Assembly: GCA_016783965.1 (NCBI GenBank)
Contig: JADHVO010000001.1
Coordinates: 310,001 to 374,000, forward strand
Direction of reading: 5' to 3'
From: Alphaproteobacteria bacterium
Lineage (GTDB): Bacteria > Pseudomonadota > Alphaproteobacteria > Micropepsales > Micropepsaceae
DNA: 64,000 nucleotides
The notes beneath the pieces are model-generated. The model was not told where the DNA came from. It made no database searches and worked only from the letters and a program-made list of their open reading frames with translations. A program made the translations under genes and the position numbers. Position 1 is the stretch's first letter. Each line of letters opens with the position of its first letter. Shown piece by piece: positions 8,100 to 17,042 of this stretch.

Positions 8100-9137
8100 A
8101 TGCGCATGATTCGCAGCGGGCGCAAATCGGTCGCGGCAGCGGCGTTGTCGATCGCGGCCATCGTCTTCGCAAGCAGCGTGGCCGCGAAGATCGTCTTCAC
8201 GGGCAGCGACGACAAGCCAGCGGGGCGGGATAGCGCGGACGTCAAGGCATTCCAGACGATGCTTGACGACTGCGCTGCGAAGTCACCAGCCTTCAAGGCT
8301 TATGTCCGGGGAACATCAAACCAGAATCTCAAGGACAAGTCGCCCAAGGGCGGCCTGGACCAGGACAAGGAGACCATCGACATCAAGCTGGTGCGCGATG
8401 GAAGCTTCATCGACGATGCCGAAAGCCGCGGTGGGAAGGGCAAGATCACCGTCAATCTCTCCAATCTGGAACGCCTGCCTGATCCGGACATCGTGAAGGG
8501 CAAGTCCACAACGCCGCCGGGCACGGCGTGGGGCATGACGCGATGCGAGCTGATCATGCACTTCCTCTCCGAGGCGCGGCGAATGATTACGAACAACGCC
8601 GAGAAGCCGCAGGGTGATCCCCACGACTACGGGGTGCAGCAACAGCGGCTGGTGCGCAACGATTTCGGTCAGGGGCCGGAGTCACGCTGCAATCATCAGC
8701 GCTTTGCGAACGACACGGACCCCAAGGACAAAATCCCGTCCAAGACAATCACCTACAAGGACAAGGACGGGCGGGAACAAACGATAACGCCTGACAATCA
8801 GATTCAGGTTTCCTATGGTCCCAACGACCTGGAGGTACTGTGGTTCGACAAGAGCGGGAAGCTGCAGCTCGCCTTCTTTCACAACGGGAAGCAAATTCCG
8901 CGAGACCAGGTGATCCTGCCGAAAGACGACCCGGCCAAGCACTACCTCAACCCGGAGTACGCGATCGGGCCTGATGGGGCCGGCAGCAGCGCGAGCTTTG
9001 CCGTCAATGCAGATTGCGACGAGCCGCCGGGCATACCGGCCGCAACGCCTCCACCGGCACCCAAGCCCCAATGCAGCAGCGGTGGCGGGTTTGCGGGCGT
9101 GGTCAACGATATCGCGTGCCAGGAGCAGCACGGCTAG
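8100..9137 (+). CDS. Secreted protein of unknown function
   Basis: 345 residues. The N-terminus is a Sec signal peptide (RSGRKS, then hydrophobic residues 10-26, cleavage near SSVAA). The mature chain is hydrophilic, Lys/Asp-rich, contains six cysteines suitable for disulfides and ends in a Pro-rich linker (PAATPPPAPKP) plus a Gly-rich tail. A segment RCELIMHFLSEARR recalls the zinc-helix region of some secreted peptidase-like families but lacks HExxH, so no enzymatic role is claimed. GGGGGCG lies immediately before ATG 8100; ATG 8106 is an alternative. A much longer open frame runs upstream, but that part is antisense to the ABC ATPase and is not coding. Its stop overlaps the convergent hydrolase gene (CTAG). 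Confidence 0.7.
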   Translation: MRMIRSGRKSVAAAALSIAAIVFASSVAAKIVFTGSDDKPAGRDSADVKAFQTMLDDCAAKSPAFKAYVRGTSNQNLKDKSPKGGLDQDKETIDIKLVRDGSFIDDAESRGGKGKITVNLSNLERLPDPDIVKGKSTTPPGTAWGMTRCELIMHFLSEARRMITNNAEKPQGDPHDYGVQQQRLVRNDFGQGPESRCNHQRFANDTDPKDKIPSKTITYKDKDGREQTITPDNQIQVSYGPNDLEVLWFDKSGKLQLAFFHNGKQIPRDQVILPKDDPAKHYLNPEYAIGPDGAGSSASFAVNADCDEPPGIPAATPPPAPKPQCSSGGGFAGVVNDIACQEQHG

Positions 9138-10084
9138 CGCGGCGCGAATACCCAGTTGTCGATGTCGCGCCAGATGGCAGGGCCCTCGAGATCTCGCAAG
9201 AGCATATGGTAGCCATTCTCATAGCGATGGACCTCGGCTTTGGACCCAAGCGCGGCGACGACCGCTTCGGTGGGCGGCGCAGGGATGACCTGGTCGTTCT
9301 TTCCGTAGAGCAGAAGGATCGGCGGCGGGCTGGTGAGATGCTCGGGCGCGTGGCGCGCTTCGTCCATCAGGTTGGCAAGGCCCCACACCGCGTCGGCGCG
9401 CGTGTCCTTCTGCACCAGAGGATCGCGGGAATAGGCGCGCAACATCGGGATGTTGTCCGACGGCCAGATGTGCACCACGCCGCGGCCAGACACGTGCCAG
9501 CCGGGAAAGGTGTGGGCCGCGAGCCATAGCGTCGCGCGGTAGCTCATCGGCATGTCGTCGCGCGACCACACCGCGGGCGCGACCAGGATCGCGCCATCGG
9601 GCCTGGGCGCATTGGGTTCGGCAAGTGCGGAGAGCACGACGGCACCGCCCATGCTTTCTCCCAGCGCGTAGACCGGTGTGTTGGGATAGGCTGTGCGGGC
9701 GGCGTCGAGCGCGTCGGCAAAGTCGTCACGCATCACATCGCCGCCGGCCCATTCGCCGTAATGCTTCGACTGGCCGAAGCCGCGCTGGTCAAAGGCAAGC
9801 GTGGTGATCCCGTGCTTCGCCCAATCGGCGGCGGGCATGGCGATGAAGTTGGAATAGTCGCCCATGCCGTGCAGCGCGACGATTACGGCCCTGGTGGTAT
9901 CGGCCTTCCAGGTTCGCAGCGACAGCTCTTCGCCGTCGCGGGCGATCAGATGATCGGTGGTGAAATGCGGCGCGGTGGGTGTGGCGCCCTTTTCCATCAG
10001 CGTGGGGGCGCAGGCGGTCAGGACGAGGAGAGCAAGGCCCGAACACGCTTGCGCAAATATGGGAGTACATCGCGCTCGAACCAT
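9134..10084 (-). CDS. Lipoprotein alpha/beta hydrolase (monoacylglycerol lipase-like)
   Basis: 316 residues. A lipoprotein signal with lipobox LTAC (residues 22-25) would anchor it to a membrane from the periplasmic side. The alpha/beta-hydrolase core has the oxyanion region ALHGMGDY, nucleophile elbow GESMGG, acid Asp in YGKNDQVIP and His in NGYHMLL, matching the lysophospholipase/Hydrolase_4 group. The start at 10084 lies 67 nt inside the 3' end of the UDG-family gene, an unusually long tandem overlap, but it is the only start that keeps the lipobox. Substrate is probably a lysophospholipid or acylglycerol by family. Confidence 0.85.
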   Translation of the reverse strand: MVRARCTPIFAQACSGLALLVLTACAPTLMEKGATPTAPHFTTDHLIARDGEELSLRTWKADTTRAVIVALHGMGDYSNFIAMPAADWAKHGITTLAFDQRGFGQSKHYGEWAGGDVMRDDFADALDAARTAYPNTPVYALGESMGGAVVLSALAEPNAPRPDGAILVAPAVWSRDDMPMSYRATLWLAAHTFPGWHVSGRGVVHIWPSDNIPMLRAYSRDPLVQKDTRADAVWGLANLMDEARHAPEHLTSPPPILLLYGKNDQVIPAPPTEAVVAALGSKAEVHRYENGYHMLLRDLEGPAIWRDIDNWVFAPR

Positions 10085-10614
10085 GGATTCTTCTTCAGCC
10101 AGCCATTGTTGCGCCACGACGGATGCGGCAGCGCGATGTGTTTGGGGGCGTAGCTGCGCCACGCCTTCACCGTCTCCGTCATATTGGATTTCGCGGCGTC
10201 GCCCAAATGCCAGGTCTGGGCGTAGGAACCGACCAGCAGGATGAGCGGGATCGGCGGCAGGGTCTCGAGCAGCCGCGTGCGCCAGTGTTGGGCGCAGATC
10301 TTGGGCGGCGGGATGTCGGCGCCGTTCTCGTCATAGCCGGGAAAGCAGAACGCCATGGCGGCGATGGCGACGCGCTTCTGGTCGTAGAAGGTCTCGCGGT
10401 CGATGCCCATCCATTCGCGCAGGCGATCGCCCGACGGATCGTTGAACGCCAGCCCGGTCTTATGCACCCGCATCCCGGGCGCCTGCCCAGCGATGAGAAC
10501 GCGCGCCGTGTGGCTGACCCGGATGACCGGACGCGGCTCCAGTATGTCGGCGCAGATGCGGCAGGCGCGGACGTCCCTGACCAGGTGCGCGAGCGCGCGC
10601 GGACCGGCCGCCAT
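10018..10614 (-). CDS. Uracil-DNA glycosylase superfamily protein
   Basis: 198 residues of the UDG fold. Motif 1 is AGQAPG, followed by GLAFNDPSGDRLREWMG; motif 2 is HPSWRNNGW followed by NPWFE. The N-terminal CRIC pair plus later cysteines may or may not hold a cluster as in family 4 enzymes. It may remove uracil or related bases from DNA, but several UDG-fold subfamilies have uncertain activity and this Pro/Gly-rich variant is one of them. ATG 10614 overlaps the TGA of the acyl-CoA dehydrogenase gene (TGATG), and its own 3' end overlaps the lipoprotein gene. Confidence 0.8.
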   Translation of the reverse strand: MAAGPRALAHLVRDVRACRICADILEPRPVIRVSHTARVLIAGQAPGMRVHKTGLAFNDPSGDRLREWMGIDRETFYDQKRVAIAAMAFCFPGYDENGADIPPPKICAQHWRTRLLETLPPIPLILLVGSYAQTWHLGDAAKSNMTETVKAWRSYAPKHIALPHPSWRNNGWLKKNPWFERDVLPYLRKRVRALLSSS

Positions 10615-11759
10615 CAATCGCCGCGCAGCAGGTTGCGGGCAATGACGATCTGCTGGATCTGGCTGGTGCCCTCGTAGAGGCGGAAAATGCGCACGTCGCG
10701 GTAGAAGCGCTCAATGCCGTAGTCGGCGACGTAGCCTGCCCCGCCGAAGATCTGCACCGCCTTGTCTGCGACGCGGCCGACCATCTCACTGGCGAAGTAC
10801 TTGGCGCAGGCGGATTCCATCGTGACGTTCTGGCCGGCATCGCGCTTCTTCGCGGCGTCGAGCACCATGCATTTGGCGGCGTAGGCTTCGGTCTTGCAAT
10901 CGGCCAGCATGCCCTGGATGAGCTGGAATTCGGCGATTTTCTGGCCGAATTGCTCACGCTCGCGCGCGTAGTTCACGCTCTCCATGATCAGGCGGTCGGC
11001 GACGCCGACGCACACGCCGGAGATATGGAGACGTCCGCGGTCCAGCACCTGCATCGCGACCTTGAAGCCCTCGCCGTCGGCACCGAGCCGCAGCGAAGCC
11101 GGCACCCGGACGTTGTCGAAGTTCACGTCGCAGATGTGCGCGCCCTGCTGGCCCATCTTCTTCTCCGGCTTGCCGACGCTGACCCCTTTCAGCTTCGATG
11201 GCACGATGAAGGCGGAGATGCCGCCGGCCCCCTTTCTGTCCGGATTGCTGCGGGCCATCAGCGTGAACATGCCCGCCCGGTTGGCGTTGGTGATGAAGCG
11301 CTTGGTGCCGTTGACGACATAGTCGTCGCCGTCGCGGATCGCGGTGGTGCGAACGGACGCGGCGTCGGAGCCGGCGCCGGGTTCGGTGAGCGCGAAACTC
11401 GCCACAACTTCGCCGCTCGCGAGCTTGGGAAGCCATTCGCGCTTCTGCGCATCGTTTCCAAACATGACCACGCCCTGGCTGCCGATGCCGACATTGGTGC
11501 CGATCACGCTCCGGAACGCCGGCGAGGTGTGGCCCAGTTCCATCGCCACAAGCACCTCTTCCTCCATGGTGAGGCCAAGGCCGCCAAATTCCACGGGGAT
11601 CGAGAGGCCGAAGAGGCCCAGTTCGCGCATCTGTGCGATCACCTCATCCGGCACGCGGTCTTCTTCCGCGACTTTGGCTTCGATCGGCACGCAGGTCTCG
11701 CGCACGAAGCGGCGCACGGTTTCGAGCAGGTGTGCGCGGGTCTCAAGATCGAGCGGCAT
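10614..11759 (-). CDS. Acyl-CoA dehydrogenase
   Basis: 381 residues, normal length. N-terminal helical domain, central beta-domain with FALTEPGAGSDA (flavin/substrate contacts) and C-terminal helical domain. The catalytic base is the Glu of LYEGTSQIQ, in the position used by short/medium-chain and most bacterial enzymes, and FGGAGYVADYGIERFYRD is the standard preceding segment. It oxidises acyl-CoA to trans-2-enoyl-CoA with FAD, passing electrons to ETF; chain length is not inferable. It heads a tightly overlapped trio with the UDG-family and lipoprotein genes, which share no obvious pathway with it. Confidence 0.93.
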   Translation of the reverse strand: MPLDLETRAHLLETVRRFVRETCVPIEAKVAEEDRVPDEVIAQMRELGLFGLSIPVEFGGLGLTMEEEVLVAMELGHTSPAFRSVIGTNVGIGSQGVVMFGNDAQKREWLPKLASGEVVASFALTEPGAGSDAASVRTTAIRDGDDYVVNGTKRFITNANRAGMFTLMARSNPDRKGAGGISAFIVPSKLKGVSVGKPEKKMGQQGAHICDVNFDNVRVPASLRLGADGEGFKVAMQVLDRGRLHISGVCVGVADRLIMESVNYAREREQFGQKIAEFQLIQGMLADCKTEAYAAKCMVLDAAKKRDAGQNVTMESACAKYFASEMVGRVADKAVQIFGGAGYVADYGIERFYRDVRIFRLYEGTSQIQQIVIARNLLRGD

Positions 11760-11806
11760 GCAGTGTCTCCCTATCTGGCGACACTAGCGCATCTGTTCGG
11801 GCGGAG

Positions 11807-12343
11807 TCAGTCCGCCCTGGGCACGTGGAAGCTGGTGACCAGGATGTGGTCGACCGTCTCGCCATCCTCCCCCAGCGGGAGGAGAACGGTCTCGTAGTAC
11901 ACGAACCTGGCGTTTTCGATCTCGCGCCCCACCCAGCCCTGGATTGCAACCGGCCTGGCGGCTGCGCGGACGTGTTCGTAGAGGCCGCGCATGCGGCTGC
12001 CATGCTCCGGCGCCGCGGCCTCGACGTCGCTCAGGAACTTGCCCGTGAAGTCGACACCGTATGCCCATCTGAACATATCGCCGACGATGCGATACTCGTA
12101 GTCCCTGCCGCCGTCGACCACGCGCAACAGCACGATGTTGCGCAGGATGGCGCGCATGTCACGCGGCTGAAGCTGGTTGCGCGACGGCAGGTTGCGTTCG
12201 CCGCGCAGCATGCGCCAATAGTGCGCGGCCGTCTGCGTGAGGCCGTTCTCCAGTTGATCCAGCGTGACCGGCTTCACCGACGACCGGTCCGGCGCGGGCT
12301 GCGCGATCAGACCCCGGGTCGAAAACGCACTCATGTTCGACAT
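11807..12343 (-). CDS. PAS_5-type PAS domain protein (copy A)
   Basis: 178 residues, a single PAS_5 sensor-like domain without an attached output domain. Recognisable segments are YWRMLRGERNLPSRNQLQP, VVDGGRDYEYRIVGD and YYETVLLPLGEDGETVDHIL. The ATG has AGGGAGG 6 nt upstream. A paralogue lies 20 bp upstream on the same strand (12364-12894), so the two form a tandem pair, probably one operon. PAS_5 proteins are common and mostly uncharacterised in Alphaproteobacteria; some single-domain versions influence motility or cell-cycle signalling. No cofactor is evident. Confidence 0.8.
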   Translation of the reverse strand: MSNMSAFSTRGLIAQPAPDRSSVKPVTLDQLENGLTQTAAHYWRMLRGERNLPSRNQLQPRDMRAILRNIVLLRVVDGGRDYEYRIVGDMFRWAYGVDFTGKFLSDVEAAAPEHGSRMRGLYEHVRAAARPVAIQGWVGREIENARFVYYETVLLPLGEDGETVDHILVTSFHVPRAD

Positions 12344-12363
12344 ACGACCCTCCCTGCGGCGCG

Positions 12364-12894
12364 TCAGTCGTAGCTGTCGCGCGGCGTGTAGACCGCCACG
12401 TTCAACACGTGATCGATGGTCGCCTCGTCCGGCCCCATCGGCATGAATACGCTCTCGCTGTAGATGTATTGCTTGTTCTTCTCGCCGCGCTCCAGCCAGC
12501 CGCGAAAGGCATAGCAGGTCCGGCGGCGCACCGCGCGGTCATAAAGCATCTTCAGCGCCGGACCGTAACCGGGTGAGAAGCCATCGATGTCGCTGATACG
12601 CAGCCCCTGCATCGAGAAGCCGTGACTGATCACGTGCGCGTCGCCGACTATCCGGAATTCGTAGTCGGCGCCGCCGTCCAACACACGCAGCAGGCAGACA
12701 TGGCGCAGCAGGGGCGCAAGGTCGCGCGGCATCAGGTCCGCACGCGCGGGATAGGATCTTTCACCCTTGAGTCGGCTCCAATAGGCAAGGGCCAGCTGGA
12801 GAATAGGGTTGTCGACGGCGTCCAACGCGATGAGGCCGGACGCGTTCTCAGGCATTCCCTTCGGCAGGGAGACAATATTCGCGGCGCTCGACAC
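12364..12894 (-). CDS. PAS_5-type PAS domain protein (copy B)
   Basis: 176 residues from a GTG start; ATG 12855 (163 residues) is an alternative with a poorly spaced AAGGGA. It aligns along its whole length with copy A: YWSRLKGERSYPARADLMP, VLDGGADYEFRIVGD and IYSESVFMPMGPDEATIDHVL. The variable middle (residues about 95-125) carries more Cys/Arg and may be the ligand or partner surface. It is first in the pair, so both should be transcribed from the short region before 12986, which is shared divergently with the flavin-oxidoreductase gene. Confidence 0.78.
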   Translation of the reverse strand: MSSAANIVSLPKGMPENASGLIALDAVDNPILQLALAYWSRLKGERSYPARADLMPRDLAPLLRHVCLLRVLDGGADYEFRIVGDAHVISHGFSMQGLRISDIDGFSPGYGPALKMLYDRAVRRRTCYAFRGWLERGEKNKQYIYSESVFMPMGPDEATIDHVLNVAVYTPRDSYD

Positions 12895-12985
12895 GTGCTG
12901 GATGTTCTTGAAATAGTCGAGGGCGAGGGTGACCCACTTCGGTTAATGGAAAGCGAATGGGAGCCTCAGGAACGGTCCGTATACG

Positions 12986-14014
12986 ATGCTTTTGTCAGTT
13001 CTCGATCAGTCACCAATTCGTAAACATGGCGGTGCACAGGATGCCGTCGCAGACACCATCGCGCTGGCAAAAGCCTGCGACCGGCTTGGCTACCACCGCT
13101 ATTGGCTGGCGGAGCATCACAACAGCAATTCGTTTGCAGGGTCGTGCCCGGAGATCCTGATCGGGCGGGTGGCGCAGGAAACTCAAAACATGCGCGTCGG
13201 CTCGGGCGGCGTCATGCTGACCCATTACAGCCCGCTGAAGGTGGCGGAGCAGTTCCGTATGCTGGACGTGCTCTATCCGGGGCGGATCGACCTGGGACTT
13301 GGGCGCGCGCCGGGGTCGGACCAGATGACGGCCAAAGCGCTGCAATCGGGGCCGCAGGCCTGGCCGATCGACGCCTTTCCGAGCCAGGTATTCCTGCTGC
13401 GCCAGTTCCTGGACGATGCGGCGGGCCGCAGCCCCCTGCCCGACGATCATCCCTACCAGGGCATCCATGCGATGCCGCGCGCCGCAACTCCCGGGCCGGA
13501 GCTGTGGATGCTGGGTTCGGGCATCCATGGCGCGGTGTATGCGGCGGAGCTGGGCCTGCCGTTCAGCCACGCCTATTTCATCTCAACCGAAGGGAGCGAG
13601 GACGCGGTGAAGGAATACCGCGGGCGCTTCAAGCCTAGCGCCGCCTGCCCTGCCCCGCGCGTATCGCTGGGGGTTGCGGCGCTGGTGGGCGAGACCGAGG
13701 AAGAAGCGCGGCGCCTGGCGGCATCGCGCAACCTGTGGGTGGTGCGGCTGTTGAGCGGGCAGCCGATCCCGTTCCCCTCCCCCGAAGAGGCTTTGGCACA
13801 GCCGTTGACGCCACAGGAGGAGAAGCTGCTGGGCACGGTGGCAAAGCGCTCAATCGTGGGTACGGGCGCACAGGTGCGTGAACGGCTGACAGCGCTGGCC
13901 GACGCCCATGGCGCCGACGAACTGGTCGTGGTGACTATCACCTACGACTTCGCGTCGCGGCTCAGATCGTATGAGTTGCTGGCGCAGGCCTTCGCGTCGC
14001 AGCCGGCAGCCTAG
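12986..14014 (+). CDS. LLM-class flavin-dependent oxidoreductase (luciferase-like)
   Basis: 342 residues of the bacterial-luciferase TIM-barrel family. Diagnostic group-1 segments are YHRYWLAEHHNSNSFAGS, VGSGGVMLTHYSPLKVAE and LYPGRIDLGLGRAPG; the C-terminal VGTGAQVRERL is also typical. Such proteins use reduced FMN or F420; the YhbW/MsnO8-like subgroup that this resembles is FMN-type. Likely a cytoplasmic monooxygenase of unknown substrate. The start follows a weak ribosome site. Its TAG stop is shared with the convergent CPBP gene through CTAG at 14011-14014. Confidence 0.87.
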   Translation: MLLSVLDQSPIRKHGGAQDAVADTIALAKACDRLGYHRYWLAEHHNSNSFAGSCPEILIGRVAQETQNMRVGSGGVMLTHYSPLKVAEQFRMLDVLYPGRIDLGLGRAPGSDQMTAKALQSGPQAWPIDAFPSQVFLLRQFLDDAAGRSPLPDDHPYQGIHAMPRAATPGPELWMLGSGIHGAVYAAELGLPFSHAYFISTEGSEDAVKEYRGRFKPSAACPAPRVSLGVAALVGETEEEARRLAASRNLWVVRLLSGQPIPFPSPEEALAQPLTPQEEKLLGTVAKRSIVGTGAQVRERLTALADAHGADELVVVTITYDFASRLRSYELLAQAFASQPAA

Positions 14015-14754
14015 GACCACAGCGCGATCAGCACGAAGCAGATCGCGTATTCGACCACGTCGCTGACGTTGTGGCCGATGATCGGCGCGACGACGCTGCG
14101 CGATTTCTCGAACCAGTACGCGTAGAGCAGACCAAGGGCAAAAGCGTAGAGCTGTTGTCCCGCGGCGGCGAAGCTGGGGCGGGTGAAGAAACTCGCAATG
14201 TGCGCGAAGGCGAAGATCGCGGCGACGATGGCGCCGGCCCAATGCATGGAGTAGCGGCCGACCGTGAACTTCCACGGCATCGCCGCCATCAGGAAGCCGA
14301 CCAGCAGCGAGCGGAACAGGATTTCCTCGGTCGGGCCGACATAGACGCCTTCGAAAAAGGTCCAGCCGATCACGTTCTCGCGCGTGAGCGGGAAGCCCAG
14401 GTTCATCGGATGGCGCGCCAGCAGGTCGGGCAGATAGTCGACCACCGTCATCAGCACACCGAAGAACGCGCCCCACAGGATCGCGGGCCAGATATAAGTC
14501 TTCTGCTGCGGCCAGCGCAGGCCGGCATCGAAGCGGAAGAAGATGCGGATGAGAAAGATGGCGACCAGCGCCAGCGCGGTCTGCCAGAAGTGCTGTGCAT
14601 AGAGCCAACTAAGCTGAGGGCCTTGTGGCGCCGGAAAGATGTGCGGCGCGTGGTAGCTGAGGATCGCCTCGATCACCGCTCCCGCAATCGGCAAGCCGAG
14701 GCCCAAGACGACGACAAGGATGACCGCCGCGAGACAGCGAAGGAGCCGCACCAT
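14011..14754 (-). CDS. CPBP family intramembrane metalloprotease
   Basis: 247 residues with about seven membrane segments. The conserved CPBP/Abi motifs are present: the Glu-Glu pair and Arg in PTEEILFRSLL, a His in FAFAHIASF and His-Asn in IIGHNVSDVV, which form the intramembrane metal-dependent active site known from Rce1-like proteases. It sits in the inner membrane; substrates of bacterial members are mostly unknown (some protect against bacteriocins). GGAGAGA precedes the ATG. It lies 20 bp downstream of the nucleoside transporter gene on the same strand, so co-transcription is likely. Confidence 0.87.
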   Translation of the reverse strand: MVRLLRCLAAVILVVVLGLGLPIAGAVIEAILSYHAPHIFPAPQGPQLSWLYAQHFWQTALALVAIFLIRIFFRFDAGLRWPQQKTYIWPAILWGAFFGVLMTVVDYLPDLLARHPMNLGFPLTRENVIGWTFFEGVYVGPTEEILFRSLLVGFLMAAMPWKFTVGRYSMHWAGAIVAAIFAFAHIASFFTRPSFAAAGQQLYAFALGLLYAYWFEKSRSVVAPIIGHNVSDVVEYAICFVLIALWS

Positions 14755-14774
14755 CGGTTCTCTCCTTGCCGACG

Positions 14775-16070
14775 TCAGAACGGCAACAGCCCGATCATGG
14801 CGCCCGAAAGCGCGCTAGCCATAGTGCCGGAGATGATGGCGCGCATCGCGAGCGGCACGACCTCGCTGCGGCGGTCGGGGATCAACGTACCGAAGCCGGC
14901 GATCAGGATGCCGACGCTGGCGAAATTCGCGAAACCGCACAGGGCATAGACCATGATCTGCGTCGAGCGCGGGCTGAGCGCGCCGGCCGGCAGCGTGGTG
15001 AGCTGCGAATAGGCCACGAACTCGTTCAGGATGGTCTTGATGCCCAGCAGGCTGCCGGCGGTCGGCGCCTCGTTCCACGGAATGCCGAGCAGCCACACCA
15101 CCGGTGCGAAGATCCAGCCCAGCATGCGTTGAAGCGTCAGCGGCGCGCCATCCACCGCCGGGAAGTAGCCGAGGATCGTGTTGATGATCGCAACGATAGC
15201 CGTCACCACGACCAGCATGGCGAGAATCTGCATGTAGATCTTGAGGCCGTCTTCCGTGCCGCGCGCCATCGCGTCCATGGTCGACTGGTACTTGTGCGCC
15301 TCGTCCGTCTGGCTGACGTCGGTCACCGCGTCGCCCGGCACCATGATGGACGCGATCAGGATCGCGGCCGGAAGCGACATCATCGACGCCACCAGGATAT
15401 GGCCGAGCGCGCCGGGCAGCACGCAATGCGAGCCCGGCGGCGGATTGGGCACGCAGCCCCCGCCCAGCATATTGGCGTAGACCACGAACACCGTGCCTGC
15501 GACGACGGCGAGGCCCGTGGTCATCAGGATGAACAGCTCGGTGCGCGTGATCTTCGCGAGATAGGGCCGCACCACCAGCGAACCCTCGATGTTGCCGAGG
15601 AACACCGTCGCCGCCGAGCCCAGGCCGACCGCACCGCCGATGCCCAGCGTGCGGCGCAGCACGAACGCCATGCCGCCGACGATCAGCGGCAGGATGCGCC
15701 AGTACCACAGGATCGCCGACAGGGCCGATATGATGATCACCAGCGGCAGTATGGTGAAGGCGAAGTTCGTCAACGCGGCAGGGTTGGTGACGATGAACGG
15801 CGTGTTGTCGCTGCCGCCGATATAGCCGTAGACGAAGCCGGTGCCAGCCTTGGTCGCCGCCGTCAGCACCGTGACGATGCCGTTCAGGCCGAACAGCGCG
15901 TCGCGGGCGACGGAAACCTTGAGCAGCAGGATCGCGATGCCGGCCTGGAGCGCGATGCCGACCAGCACGATGCGCCACGGGAAGGCACGGCGGTTCTCCG
16001 ACAGCAGCCACGCCACGGCGATGATGACCACAATCCCCAGCGCGGATTGCAGGTGCGGCAGATAATCCAT
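14775..16070 (-). CDS. Concentrative nucleoside transporter (CNT/NupC family)
   Basis: 431 residues, many hydrophobic helices. The CNT signature regions are visible: GSAATVFLGNIEGSLVVRPYL, GIKTILNEFVAYSQL with the conserved Asn-Glu, and CGFANFASVGI near the C-terminus. CNT transporters bring nucleosides across the inner membrane with Na+ or H+. A longer loop with CVPNPPPGSHC between helices contains two cysteines and is unusual for NupC-type proteins. No nucleoside-salvage gene is adjacent. Confidence 0.92.
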   Translation of the reverse strand: MDYLPHLQSALGIVVIIAVAWLLSENRRAFPWRIVLVGIALQAGIAILLLKVSVARDALFGLNGIVTVLTAATKAGTGFVYGYIGGSDNTPFIVTNPAALTNFAFTILPLVIIISALSAILWYWRILPLIVGGMAFVLRRTLGIGGAVGLGSAATVFLGNIEGSLVVRPYLAKITRTELFILMTTGLAVVAGTVFVVYANMLGGGCVPNPPPGSHCVLPGALGHILVASMMSLPAAILIASIMVPGDAVTDVSQTDEAHKYQSTMDAMARGTEDGLKIYMQILAMLVVVTAIVAIINTILGYFPAVDGAPLTLQRMLGWIFAPVVWLLGIPWNEAPTAGSLLGIKTILNEFVAYSQLTTLPAGALSPRSTQIMVYALCGFANFASVGILIAGFGTLIPDRRSEVVPLAMRAIISGTMASALSGAMIGLLPF

Positions 16071-16136
16071 GAACGCCCCCGATGCGATTTCGTCAGCTTA
16101 CGGCAATTCGGGGCAGCGGGAAGCGGGCGGGTGGAC

Positions 16137-17042
16137 TTATCCCGCCTGATTTCGCGGGCCGGTGTTGTTGAGCTTAGCCTGAACCCAGCTGAGCATGCCG
16201 ATCACTGTTCCGAACAGGCCCATCCCGATGCCGAAGGCTACCGCGCTGACTAACGGCGTGGGATCTCCGACAAGGAGAGGCATGACCGCGCCCCACGGCG
16301 CGAAGGGAAGACCCAGCAGAAGGAAGCTGAGAACCAGCGCGCCCCCGAAGCCGACCTGCGTCCACAGCACAGGGCGCGCCTTGCCGCCCAAGCTATTGCG
16401 GATGACGGTCTCGGCGCCGAAACCGAGCCAGATGGCGAAGGCCAGGACGAAGAGGCTGTACGGCGACGCGAAATGCCGCCCGAGAACAAAGCCCACAACG
16501 GTCGATACGCCGGTGGTGGCATAGCGCAGCACCAATGCGCCCGGAAGCCACCACCACACTGGCATCTCCGGCCAGTTCTCCCGCATCGCATCCGTCAGCA
16601 GCATCAGATGGCGCCTTGCCGAGAAATAGCGGAACGCTGCGACGAGCAGGCTGGCGACGATGGCATAACCCAAAAGCGACAACAGGCGTTCGCGGCGCGA
16701 AAGATCGACAAACGCTGCCATCGCAGAACCCAGCCAGGCGAATGCGGCCAAGGCGAGCCACGCCAAGAGCCGCGGTTGGCTACCTTCGAGCAGCTTTTCC
16801 AGCGCGCGCCGCCGATGTTCATCGGGCGAGACCCACTCACCGGCGTTCAGGTTGGCCGCCAGCGCGTTCGATAGGCCGGGCAGGATGAGCGGCGTGAGGA
16901 ACGCGAACATCGCGCCCAACAGCGACGGACCGTGCTCGATCAGGCGCGCGCCAAAGACGACCCCCGGCGGCACTGCCAGCAGGAGCCAGCCATCGGCCCG
17001 GCGCCAAGCATCCCATTTCCACAGGACCAGCTTTTCGGTCAT
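16137..17042 (-). CDS. Hypothetical multi-pass membrane protein
   Basis: 301 residues with seven or eight hydrophobic segments. AGGGGA 7 nt before ATG 17042 fixes the start; an upstream GTG-type extension is low quality. The cytosolic N-terminus MTEKLVLWKWDAWRRADGW is followed by alternating helices and a 35-residue hydrophilic loop (SPDEHRRRALEKLLEGSQ). I do not recognise a family; no catalytic motif is apparent. It is divergent from pnuC with 85 bp between the starts, and unconnected to the CNT gene downstream except by strand. Confidence 0.65.
   Translation of the reverse strand: MTEKLVLWKWDAWRRADGWLLLAVPPGVVFGARLIEHGPSLLGAMFAFLTPLILPGLSNALAANLNAGEWVSPDEHRRRALEKLLEGSQPRLLAWLALAAFAWLGSAMAAFVDLSRRERLLSLLGYAIVASLLVAAFRYFSARRHLMLLTDAMRENWPEMPVWWWLPGALVLRYATTGVSTVVGFVLGRHFASPYSLFVLAFAIWLGFGAETVIRNSLGGKARPVLWTQVGFGGALVLSFLLLGLPFAPWGAVMPLLVGDPTPLVSAVAFGIGMGLFGTVIGMLSWVQAKLNNTGPRNQAG

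Noticed and set aside
14766..16253. 495-residue frame antisense to the CNT transporter
   Set aside because: Extremely Arg/His/Gln-rich composition, typical of the complement of a hydrophobic protein gene.
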